NCBI GenBank assembly: GCA_007118195.1
Contig: SKSA01000168.1
Location: forward strand, 1 to 5,222
Source of the DNA: Anaerobacillus sp.
GTDB lineage: Bacteria > Bacillota > Bacilli > Bacillales > Anaerobacillaceae
Direction of reading: 5' to 3'
Length of the DNA stretch: 5,222 bases
The notes under the pieces are model-generated. The model was not told the origin of the DNA. It saw only the letters and a list, made by a program, of their open reading frames with translations, and made no database searches. Of the stretch, positions 1-5,222 are shown one piece after another. Position numbers and translations under genes: made by a program. How positions within the stretch are numbered: the first letter of the stretch is position 1; the number at the start of each line of letters is the position of its first letter.

Positions 1-17
1 ACTCACCACTCAAAACT
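1..17 (-). repeat. Edge copy of GAGTNNN heptamer repeat
   Basis: Read on the minus strand, the first 17 bases are AGTTTT, GAGTGGT, GAGT. The unit order AGTTTT then GAGTGNN then GAGT also occurs on the plus strand at 5191-5207 in the right-edge array, differing at two bases. The repeat starts within the TAG stop codon of the clsB gene (16-18), whose last two bases supply the AG of the first unit. It continues out of the window, so its full length is unknown. Confidence 0.6.
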
Positions 18-1209
18 AAAGCAGCGGCCCCAACGCGGTGGCAAGGCGCTCTTTGCTTTTGTGGAAAAAGGAACGCTTATCAAGTTGTTCGATCGTTAAA
101 CGTTCTGAAATAGAAATGTCATATTCCATGATGGCGATCACTTCTTTAATGAACTCACGATTAAAAATTAAACAGTTGATTTCGTGGTTAATATGGAAGC
201 TACGGCGATCGACGTTAGCGGTGCCGATATCGCAAACCTCTTTATCGATAACAATGGTTTTGGCGTGATAAAACCCTTGATAATAACGGTACACTTCGCA
301 ACCAGCTTCAATGAGTGGCTGAAAATATGGAAACGCAGCTTCTTTGACTAAAGGGTGATCTCCTTGTTTCGGCACAATTAACTTCACATCAACGCCTCGC
401 TTTGCTGCTTCTATTAATTGTGTTTTTATTTCATTTCCGGGAATGAAATAAGGAGTACCAATATAAATGGAAATCTTCGCTTCTTTTATCAACTTAAGAA
501 ACGCCCCTTCTAGAAACGCCCCATCTGAAGGAATTATTTTTAGCTGATGCAACCCTTTGGCCAATGGTGGATAATATTTCTTTTCAGATATTTTTTCTTT
601 CGTAGCTACGCGCCAGTCTTGGAGAAATTGTCCTTGTAAATCTTGTACACCGTCGCCATGTAGGCGTAAATGAATATCGCGCCAATCCCCAAACTTAGGA
701 TCTCTTCCTAAATATTCGTCACCGACATTATAACCACCAATATAGCCAATCTGCCCGTCAATCACTGTAATTTTGCGGTGGTTTCTTCTATTTAATGTAA
801 AAAACCAATACGGGAACTTTGGAGGATGAGAATGAGAAAAATGAACGCCAGCATTACGTAACTGTTTAATTGACTTTTTAGACAAATGGCATCCTACTCG
901 ATCAACGAGAAGTCTAACTGGAACACCTTCTTGCGCTTTTTCTTGAAGCGCCTTTAATACTTGTGTGCCGATATGGTCATCACGAAAAATATAAAACAAC
1001 ATATGAACATGGTGTTCAGCGTTATGAATATCATCAATAAGCTTTTTAAATAATTCATGTCCCGTCGTTAACAGCTCACATTGACCATTTCTCATTTCTT
1101 GCACATACCGTTTTGCTTCGCTTCGCTGCTTTTTGATTCCTAACTTAAAATCAATCGTCCCCCAAACGATTAGTAGTAGTAAGATGGCCAAAGTAATAAG
1201 TAGTACCAA
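16..1209 (-). CDS. clsB: Cardiolipin synthase, ClsB/YwjE type
   Basis: This 397-residue protein belongs to the phospholipase D superfamily. Enzymes of this type join two phosphatidylglycerol molecules into cardiolipin plus glycerol at the cytoplasmic membrane. Residues 2-17 form one hydrophobic N-terminal segment. Two HKD motifs are intact: H144-K146-D151 and H315-K317-D322. After the first comes the GGYNVGDEYLGRDP stretch typical of bacterial cardiolipin synthases. The length matches B. subtilis ClsB (YwjE, about 398 residues). Longer Cls proteins of about 480-500 residues have a two-helix N-terminus that is absent here. The start is TTG at 1209-1207, preceded on the minus strand by AGAGGAGG eight bases upstream; no in-frame ATG nearby has such a site. 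The gene is divergent from fadF, and its TAG stop runs into a repeat at the window edge. No terminator is visible before the edge. The family call is firm; cardiolipin synthase rather than another PLD-type transferase rests on motifs and context. Confidence 0.93.
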   Translation of the reverse strand: MVLLITLAILLLLIVWGTIDFKLGIKKQRSEAKRYVQEMRNGQCELLTTGHELFKKLIDDIHNAEHHVHMLFYIFRDDHIGTQVLKALQEKAQEGVPVRLLVDRVGCHLSKKSIKQLRNAGVHFSHSHPPKFPYWFFTLNRRNHRKITVIDGQIGYIGGYNVGDEYLGRDPKFGDWRDIHLRLHGDGVQDLQGQFLQDWRVATKEKISEKKYYPPLAKGLHQLKIIPSDGAFLEGAFLKLIKEAKISIYIGTPYFIPGNEIKTQLIEAAKRGVDVKLIVPKQGDHPLVKEAAFPYFQPLIEAGCEVYRYYQGFYHAKTIVIDKEVCDIGTANVDRRSFHINHEINCLIFNREFIKEVIAIMEYDISISERLTIEQLDKRSFFHKSKERLATALGPLL

Positions 1210-1217
1210 TGTATACG

Positions 1218-1225
1218 CCTCCTCT
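1218..1225 (-). promoter_or_regulatory. clsB ribosome binding site (TTG start)
   Basis: On the minus strand the sequence AGAGGAGG lies eight bases before TTG at 1209-1207. It is a near-perfect match to the 16S rRNA 3' end at ideal Bacillus spacing, and it decides in favour of the TTG start. Confidence 0.8.
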
Positions 1226-1274
1226 AAAAGCTTCGCTAAAAAGTAGTTTGTCCAATTACCAAAAAATGTAGTAA

Positions 1275-1280
1275 AGTATA
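1275..1280 (-). promoter_or_regulatory. Possible clsB -10 element
   Basis: The minus strand reads TATACT here, five of six matches to TATAAT, which would give a leader of about 60 bases before the TTG start. No convincing -35 hexamer lies 16-18 bases upstream, only a T-rich stretch. This is a weak candidate and the real clsB promoter may lie elsewhere in 1210-1320. Confidence 0.25.
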
Positions 1281-1294
1281 TGAAAAATATGTAG

Positions 1295-1313
1295 AAAAAA
1301 ATTTTTTAAAAAA
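1295..1313. promoter_or_regulatory. A7-T6-A6 tract, UP-element-like
   Basis: Seven A, six T and six A bases run without interruption between the two divergent genes. Relative to the transcription start expected near 1362 for fadF, the tract covers roughly -67 to -49. That is where AT-rich UP elements contact the RNA polymerase alpha subunit. Such phased tracts also bend DNA. The role is inferred from position and composition only. Confidence 0.4.
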
Positions 1314-1321
1314 TAATCGAC

Positions 1322-1335
1322 TGAATGCTCATTCA
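1322..1335. promoter_or_regulatory. Operator-like inverted repeat before fadF
   Basis: TGAATG-CT-CATTCA is a perfect inverted repeat with 6-bp arms around a 2-bp centre. It covers the -35 region of the extended -10 promoter at 1347-1355, so a bound protein would block RNA polymerase. The arms match the outer half-sites of the B. subtilis FadR operator (consensus close to TGAATGANTANTCATTCA), the repressor of fatty-acid degradation genes including fadF. However, the spacing between the arms is four bases shorter. A TetR-family acyl-CoA-responsive repressor is the likely binder, by inference. A related site lies at 3925-3938. Confidence 0.6.
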
Positions 1336-1346
1336 CTAAAGTTTTG

Positions 1347-1355
1347 TGTTATAAT
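1347..1355 (+). promoter_or_regulatory. fadF promoter, extended -10 (TGT-TATAAT)
   Basis: A perfect TATAAT at 1350-1355 is preceded by TG at 1347-1348, giving a consensus extended -10 element. The -35 region is poor: TGCTCA at 1326-1331, 18 bases upstream, matches TTGACA at three positions. An extended -10 can compensate for this, as may the upstream A/T tract. Transcription would start near 1362 and leave a leader of about 105 bases before the ATG at 1468. Confidence 0.7.
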
Positions 1356-1452
1356 ACAAATTAATTAGTATTTTCAGAATTTTGATAAAAAGGAGAGAAT
1401 TCTAAAAGGATAATTAATTGTATTGAAAACTGTTGTTTACCACCAAATATTG

Positions 1453-1460
1453 AAGGGAGT
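1453..1460 (+). promoter_or_regulatory. fadF ribosome binding site (ATG at 1468)
   Basis: AAGGGAGT precedes ATG 1468 by seven bases. The alternative TTG start at 1423 has only AAAGGA at 1405-1410, twelve bases away. This supports the shorter protein. Confidence 0.7.
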
Positions 1461-1467
1461 TGTTGAA

Positions 1468-3567
1468 ATGGATGGATTACTCTATGTTAACTGGGCATTA
1501 TTTTTAATCGTTACTGGATATGCACTTTATTTATTTACTAACTTAGCAAAAACACGCTATGAATTTATTAAACTCGGGAAAAAGGCTGAGTGGAACAAAA
1601 CAACAAAAGAACGAATTGACGAAGTAATCGTAAACGTCTTTGGACAAAAGAAGCTTATGAAAGATGCGAAAAGTGGTATTATTCATATTCTCCTCTTTTA
1701 CGGGTTTCTTCTCGTACAGTTAGGTGCGATTGATTTAATTTGGAAAGGGTTAGCGACCGGATCTAATATTCCGTTAGGACCACTTTATCCAATTTTTACA
1801 TTCTTCCAAGAGATTGTCGTCTTAATGATTATCGTTGCCGTTGTTTGGGCGTTTCACCGTCGTTACGTAGAAAAGCTAGGTCGTCTGAAGCGCAACTTTA
1901 AATCAGGTCTTGTCCTTATTTTTATCGGTGGACTAATGGTCTCGAAAATTTTCGGGAAAGCAATGGAGATTATTTGGCTAGATAAAACAGTGACGTGGGC
2001 AGAGCCTGTCGCTGGTAGTCTTGCAACACTAACTAGTGGAATCGGTGCGACAGCTGCCGGAGCATTATTTTTCGTATTTTGGTGGGCACATCTATTATTC
2101 TTATTAGCGTTTTTAGTGTACATCCCGCAATCGAAACACGCTCATTTAATCGCCGGCCCTGCAAACGTTTACTTAGGCAGAACGCATAAAGTTGGGCAAT
2201 TATCTTCGATTAATTTTGAAGATGAAGACCAAGAAGTATTCGGGATTAATAAAATTGAAGACTTTAATCAAAAGCAGCTATTAGATTTATATGCCTGTGT
2301 CGAGTGTGGACGCTGTACAAGTATGTGTCCAGCCGCAGGAACTGGAAAAATGCTATCGCCAATGGACTTAATAGTGAGACTTCGTGACCATCTTACTGAG
2401 AAAGGTGCCGTTGTCACGTCTCGTAAACCGTGGTTACCGGCATTTGCTTTTAATAATACGAAAGCAAACCAATTAGCAATGCAAAGTGCTGGTGGGCAAG
2501 AAGCAGCAGCAGGTTATGACGTTTCAATGATTGGAGATGTTATTACCGAAGAAGAGATTTGGGCATGTACAACATGTCGTAATTGTGAGGATCAATGTCC
2601 AGTAATGAATGAGCACGTGGATAAGATCATCGATATGCGCCGTTACTTAGTTCTTACGGAAGGTAAGCTTGATGCTGATGCACAGCGTGCAATTACGAAT
2701 ATTGAACGTCAAGGAAACCCTTGGGGAATTAACCGCAAAGAGCGTGAAAAATGGAAGTCGATGCGCGATGATATTGAAGTACCAACAGTGAAAGAAATGG
2801 AAAAAAGAGGCGAAGAAATTGAATATTTATTCTTTGTTGGCTCCATGGGTGCTTTCGATAACCGCAGTCAAAAAGTAGCACAATCTTTTGCAAGGGTAAT
2901 GAATGAAGCTGGAATTAAGTTTGCTGTTCTCGGTAATAAAGAGAAAAACTCAGGAGACACGCCACGTCGAATTGGTAATGAATTTTTATTCCAAGAATTG
3001 GTGACGTCAAACATTGAGTTATTCCAAAAGCATAACATTAAAAAAATCGTTACGATCGATCCACACACATATAATACGTTTAAAAATGAGTATCCTGAAT
3101 TTGGCTTAGAAGCAGAAGTTTATCACCATACAGAGCTTCTAGCACAGTGGGTCAAAGAAGGTCGATTAAAACCACAATTTGAAGTCAATGAAACGATTAC
3201 TTTCCATGACTCTTGTTATTTAGGAAGATATAACGAAGTTTATGAAGCACCACGAGACGTTTTACGTGCGATCCCTGGAGTGAAATTAGTAGAAATGGAA
3301 CGCAACCGTGAAGATGGCATGTGCTGTGGAGCTGGTGGTGGCTTAATGTGGATGGAAGAGCACGTTGGAACGAGAGTGAACGTTGCTCGTACAGAGCAAG
3401 CGCTCGACGTCAATCCAACCGTAATCGGAAGTGGCTGTCCATACTGTTTAACGATGTTAAGTGATGGAACAAAAGCAAAAGAAGTAGATGAAACGATCCA
3501 AACATTAGACGTCGTTGAAATTCTTGAAAAATCGTTAATAAAGAAAGCAGAGAAAGTCGAAGCGTAA
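1468..3567 (+). CDS. fadF: FadF-type membrane heme/Fe-S oxidoreductase
   Basis: The protein has 699 residues when started at ATG 1468; an upstream in-frame TTG at 1423 would add 15 but has a poorly placed ribosome binding site. About five hydrophobic segments (roughly residues 3-25, 70-92, 106-129, 145-162, 197-220) form a NarI/HdrE-like cytochrome b domain, with H73 and H208 as possible heme ligands. Two 4Fe-4S motifs follow, CxxCxxCxxxCP at 277-287 and 367-377. Next come two HdrB-like CCG domains. The second is intact (C583, C619-C620, C657, C660); the first has lost all five cysteines. B. subtilis FadF (YwjF, about 705 residues) has this architecture and belongs to the FadR fatty-acid regulon. 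Related proteins move electrons from EtfAB to menaquinone, the probable role here. An operator-like site overlaps the promoter, and a thiolase gene follows 406 bases downstream. The family is certain; the electron partner is inferred. Confidence 0.92.
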   Translation: MDGLLYVNWALFLIVTGYALYLFTNLAKTRYEFIKLGKKAEWNKTTKERIDEVIVNVFGQKKLMKDAKSGIIHILLFYGFLLVQLGAIDLIWKGLATGSNIPLGPLYPIFTFFQEIVVLMIIVAVVWAFHRRYVEKLGRLKRNFKSGLVLIFIGGLMVSKIFGKAMEIIWLDKTVTWAEPVAGSLATLTSGIGATAAGALFFVFWWAHLLFLLAFLVYIPQSKHAHLIAGPANVYLGRTHKVGQLSSINFEDEDQEVFGINKIEDFNQKQLLDLYACVECGRCTSMCPAAGTGKMLSPMDLIVRLRDHLTEKGAVVTSRKPWLPAFAFNNTKANQLAMQSAGGQEAAAGYDVSMIGDVITEEEIWACTTCRNCEDQCPVMNEHVDKIIDMRRYLVLTEGKLDADAQRAITNIERQGNPWGINRKEREKWKSMRDDIEVPTVKEMEKRGEEIEYLFFVGSMGAFDNRSQKVAQSFARVMNEAGIKFAVLGNKEKNSGDTPRRIGNEFLFQELVTSNIELFQKHNIKKIVTIDPHTYNTFKNEYPEFGLEAEVYHHTELLAQWVKEGRLKPQFEVNETITFHDSCYLGRYNEVYEAPRDVLRAIPGVKLVEMERNREDGMCCGAGGGLMWMEEHVGTRVNVARTEQALDVNPTVIGSGCPYCLTMLSDGTKAKEVDETIQTLDVVEILEKSLIKKAEKVEA

Positions 3568-3649
3568 AGCAAAGGTTAAAATAAAAAAAAATTAGTAGTT
3601 TCTTAAAAAGTAATAGAAAGAAAATTAAAAATATTGTAAAATTAATTTA

Positions 3650-3887
3650 AATAGACTGACTCGATGGGAATGGCCTTAAACCTTACGAAAGATATTAAGA
3701 ATTTTTTCAGTTAATTGAGTGAATTTCATAATTACCTAAATTGGGCCATATCAAACTAGATTTAGTTGCGAGCGACTTAACGCAACTGCTTATAGATACT
3801 TAATGGCGATAATATTGAATGATGAAATTCATTAAATTATTAATAGATTACGTGATTAAGGTAATAAGCCATTCCTCAGTCGCTATT
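3650..3887. repeat. Large imperfect palindrome (MITE-like or structured RNA)
   Basis: The two halves of this 238-bp stretch are imperfect reverse complements around a centre near 3770-3776. Paired blocks from outside in are: AATAG 3650-3654 with CTATT 3883-3887; ACTGA 3655-3659 with TCAGT 3876-3880; GGAATGGC 3667-3674 with GCCATTCC 3868-3875; ACCTTA 3680-3685 with TAAGGT 3857-3862; an 11-bp block with one mismatch, 3694-3704 with 3834-3844; TGAATTTCAT 3720-3729 with ATGAAATTCA 3822-3831; GCCAT 3745-3749 with ATGGC 3803-3807; and AGTTGCG 3764-3770 with CGCAACT 3781-3787 at the tip. ATTAAT occurs near both ends (3641-3646 and 3885-3890) but is too simple to prove a target-site duplication. It has no coding capacity. 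It could be a non-autonomous transposable element or a folded RNA in the fadF-thiolase transcript. I do not recognise the family. Confidence 0.7.
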
Positions 3888-3900
3888 AATCCTGAGGGAA
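3872..3900 (+). other. Small hairpin competing with the palindrome
   Basis: TTCCTCAG (3872-3879) can pair with CTGAGGGAA (3892-3900), leaving one G bulged and a loop of 12 bases. The following sequence is not a U-run, so it is not a standard terminator. The 5' arm is the same stretch that closes the outer stem of the large palindrome, so the two folds exclude each other in RNA. Confidence 0.35.
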
Positions 3901-3924
3901 AATTGGTTATTTATGCCCATAAAC

Positions 3925-3938
3925 CGAGCGAGCGTTCA
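3925..3938. promoter_or_regulatory. Operator-like inverted repeat before thiolase gene
   Basis: CGAGCG-AG-CGTTCA is an imperfect inverted repeat with the same 6-2-6 layout as the site before fadF. Read on the minus strand it is TGAACGCTCGCTCG. This matches TGAATGCTCATTCA (1322-1335) at 10 of 14 positions, and all four differences are transitions. It ends 35 bases before the thiolase start codon. A shared repressor of both genes is inferred, and the site is weaker than the first. Confidence 0.4.
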
Positions 3939-3957
3939 ATCGAGGGGGCTAAAACAT

Positions 3958-3968
3958 AAAGGGGGAAG
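3958..3968 (+). promoter_or_regulatory. Thiolase ribosome binding site
   Basis: AAAGGGGGAAG precedes ATG 3974; the run of five G bases plus A (3961-3966) ends seven bases before it. A second run of five G bases lies 17 bases further upstream (3944-3948) with no start codon at suitable distance. Confidence 0.75.
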
Positions 3969-3973
3969 TAAAA

Positions 3974-5152
3974 ATGACGCAAACTGTAATTGTCAGCGGA
4001 GCAAGAACACCATTTGGAAAATTTGGAGGGAGCCTAAGCCAATTAAAAGCGGTAGAGCTAGGGGGTATCGCTATTAAAGAAGCTATATCGCGAGCAAATG
4101 TAAACGCTTCAGAGGTTGATGAATGTATTTTAGGGATGGTTCTTCAAGGTGGTCAAGGACAAATCCCGTCACGCCAAGCAGCAAATTTAGCAGGTTTACC
4201 TTGGAGTGTTCGTACGGAAACGATTAATAAAGTTTGTGCTTCAGGAATGAGAAGTATTACTCTCGGTGATCAGATCATTCGTACGCAAGATGCTGAAGTC
4301 GTAGTCGCAGGTGGAATGGAATCAATGAGTAACGCACCTTACTTTATGTCAAAAGCCCGTTTCGGTCTTCGTATGGGTGATGGCAAAGTTCATGACTTAA
4401 TGGTTCATGATGGTCTTACTTGTACATTTAAAGGCGTTCATATGGGTTCTTACGGCAACGGAGTGGCAAGTGAGTTAGAGCTTACGAGAGAACAGCAAGA
4501 TGAGTGGGCGCTTCAAAGTCACAAAAAAGCGGTTGCCGCGATCGAGGCAGGACGCTTTACGGATGAGATCGTACCGGTCGAAGTTCCTGTAAGAAAAGGA
4601 AATCCAATCGTCGTTTCTCAAGATGAGTCTCCTCGCGGCGATACATCGATTGAAAGACTATCAAAGCTTGGTTCTGTATTTGATGCAAACGGAACGATCA
4701 CGGCAGGAAACGCACCAGGCGTAAATGACGGTGCATGTGCAGTTGTACTGATGAGCGAAGAGCGCGCGAAAAAAGAAGGGAAAGATGTTCTAGCGACAAT
4801 TGTCGGTCATACCGCTTTAGCGATTGAGCCAGAAAATTTCCCGAAAACACCAGGCCTTGTCATTAATCAACTATTAGAGAAAACAGGGAAGTCCATTGAA
4901 GAAATCGATTTATTCGAAGTCAACGAAGCTTTCGCAGCCGTTGCTCTAGCAAGTGGAAAAATCGCCGGCTTAGATCCAGAGAAAGTTAATGTCAATGGCG
5001 GTGCCGTAGCATTAGGACACCCAATCGGTGCGAGTGGCACAAGAATTATTTTAACATTAGCTTATGAATTAAAACGTCGTGGCGGCGGCTTAGGAATTGC
5101 TTCTATTTGTAGCGGCGGTGGGCAAGGCGACGCAGTGATGATTCAAGTTTAA
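3974..5152 (+). CDS. Acetyl-CoA C-acetyltransferase (thiolase)
   Basis: This 392-residue protein is a full-length thiolase of the AtoB/PhaA/MmgA class. Such enzymes reversibly condense two acetyl-CoA to acetoacetyl-CoA or cleave 3-ketoacyl-CoA with CoA, in the cytosol. The catalytic set is complete: nucleophile C88 in [10 protein letters not shown], the NEAF motif at 317-320, H349 in [10 protein letters not shown], and C379 in CSGGGQGDA. The start is [19 protein letters not shown], the normal thiolase N-terminus, behind a strong ribosome binding site. The short [14 protein letters not shown] stretch (155-168) follows the biosynthetic/short-chain type rather than the long-chain FadA type. The gene lies downstream of fadF on the same strand. 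In Bacillaceae such genes often lead an operon with 3-hydroxybutyryl-CoA dehydrogenase and acyl-CoA dehydrogenase genes, which would lie beyond the window. The gap and operator-like site suggest partly independent transcription. I leave the symbol blank because mmgA, atoB and thlA cannot be told apart from sequence alone. Confidence 0.95.
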   Translation: MTQTVIVSGARTPFGKFGGSLSQLKAVELGGIAIKEAISRANVNASEVDECILGMVLQGGQGQIPSRQAANLAGLPWSVRTETINKVCASGMRSITLGDQIIRTQDAEVVVAGGMESMSNAPYFMSKARFGLRMGDGKVHDLMVHDGLTCTFKGVHMGSYGNGVASELELTREQQDEWALQSHKKAVAAIEAGRFTDEIVPVEVPVRKGNPIVVSQDESPRGDTSIERLSKLGSVFDANGTITAGNAPGVNDGACAVVLMSEERAKKEGKDVLATIVGHTALAIEPENFPKTPGLVINQLLEKTGKSIEEIDLFEVNEAFAAVALASGKIAGLDPEKVNVNGGAVALGHPIGASGTRIILTLAYELKRRGGGLGIASICSGGGQGDAVMIQV

Positions 5153-5222
5153 GAGTAGTGTTGAGTTTTGAGTGAAGAGTTATGAGTGGTAGTTTTGAGT
5201 GAAGAGTGAAGAGTGAAGAGTG
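5153..5222 (+). repeat. Tandem GAGTNNN heptamer array
   Basis: Immediately after the thiolase stop codon the sequence breaks into 7-base units beginning with GAGT: GAGTAGT, a 3-base interruption, then from 5163 GAGTTTT, GAGTGAA, GAGTTAT, GAGTGGT, AGTTTT (one G lost), GAGTGAA three times, and GAGTG cut by the window end. The first four bases are fixed and the last three vary among a few forms. It is non-coding, since the period of 7 breaks every frame. A related short copy lies inverted at 1-17. It resembles in kind the short tandem heptanucleotide repeats known between genes in some bacteria. Function is unknown. Confidence 0.85.

Larger units (their letters stand above)
3568..3973. other. 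406-bp intergenic region, no gene
   Basis: No reading frame of credible length or with a good ribosome binding site exists here. Bases 3568-3649 are very A-rich and show no GC-rich hairpin with a U-run, so fadF has no obvious intrinsic terminator. A large imperfect palindrome fills 3650-3887. It is followed by a small alternative hairpin (3872-3900), an operator-like site (3925-3938) and the thiolase ribosome binding site. I could not find a convincing sigma-A promoter for the thiolase. TTGGTT (3903-3908) and CATAAA (3918-3923) are hexamer-like but wrongly spaced. Confidence 0.7.

Noticed and set aside
38..268. 76-codon plus-strand frame opposite clsB
   Set aside because: It is antisense to the clsB C-terminal half with the second HKD motif and has low-complexity, unrecognisable protein sequence.
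1863..2123. 86-codon open frame on the minus strand
   Set aside because: It is antisense to the FadF membrane domain, with no plausible family or independent promoter. It is a shadow frame.
3240..3572. 110-codon open frame on the minus strand
   Set aside because: It lies wholly antisense to the conserved second CCG domain of FadF, and its composition follows from the FadF codons. The product resembles no family I know.
3568..3649. Intrinsic terminator after fadF
   Set aside because: The stretch is A-rich with no GC-rich stem followed by a U-run on the transcribed strand.
3664..3714. 16-codon frame inside the palindrome (ATG at 3664)
   Set aside because: No Shine-Dalgarno sequence precedes it, it is very short, and the palindrome explains the sequence better.
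3816..3835. TGAATGA ... TCATTAA as a FadR operator
   Set aside because: One half-site is good, but the spacing is 6 bases rather than 4 and the second arm is imperfect. It lies in the right arm of the large palindrome, which already accounts for its conserved blocks.
3925..3938. CcpA catabolite-repression (cre) site
   Set aside because: The expected TGNAANCG half-site spacing is not met on either strand; the 6-2-6 inverted repeat fits better.
5153..5222. CRISPR array
   Set aside because: The unit is only 7 bases and directly tandem, with no spacers and no cas genes.

Overview
The window looks like a chromosomal segment of a low-GC Gram-positive bacterium of the Bacillaceae. The reasons are strong purine-rich Shine-Dalgarno sequences, a TTG start, an AT-rich sigma-A-type promoter, and the pairing of a YwjE/ClsB-type cardiolipin synthase gene with a YwjF/FadF-type iron-sulphur oxidoreductase gene. 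The consecutive ywjE and ywjF names in Bacillus subtilis reflect the same adjacency. I cannot name a species from sequence alone.

Layout: (1) 16-1209, minus strand: a cardiolipin synthase/phospholipase D protein with two HKD motifs and one N-terminal membrane segment. (2) 1210-1467: a divergent intergenic region with an A/T-tract, a 14-bp inverted repeat that looks like a repressor operator, and a near-perfect extended -10 promoter pointing at fadF. (3) 1468-3567, plus strand: FadF, a membrane heme/iron-sulphur protein thought to pass electrons from acyl-CoA dehydrogenases, via electron-transfer flavoprotein, to menaquinone. (4) 3568-3973: a 406-bp gap without a gene. It is mostly filled by a previously unassigned, roughly 238-bp imperfect palindrome (about 3650-3887), followed by a second operator-like site and the thiolase ribosome binding site. 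(5) 3974-5152, plus strand: an acetyl-CoA C-acetyltransferase (thiolase). (6) 5153-5222: a tandem array of degenerate GAGTNNN heptamers running off the window. A short inverted copy of the same repeat lies at the left edge, starting inside the clsB stop codon.

The two plus-strand genes fit fatty-acid or short-chain acyl-CoA breakdown: thiolase handles the carbon and FadF the electrons released at the acyl-CoA dehydrogenase step. Related operator-like palindromes lie in front of both genes and suggest one shared repressor, most plausibly a TetR-family acyl-CoA-responsive regulator; this is an inference. ClsB makes a membrane lipid and is transcribed divergently.

The genes themselves are ordinary. 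What deserves a second look is non-coding: the large palindrome, the heptamer repeats at both edges, and the paired operator-like sites. The complete loss of cluster-ligand cysteines in the first CCG domain of FadF is also notable. I found no evidence of a new defence, mobile or biosynthetic system.
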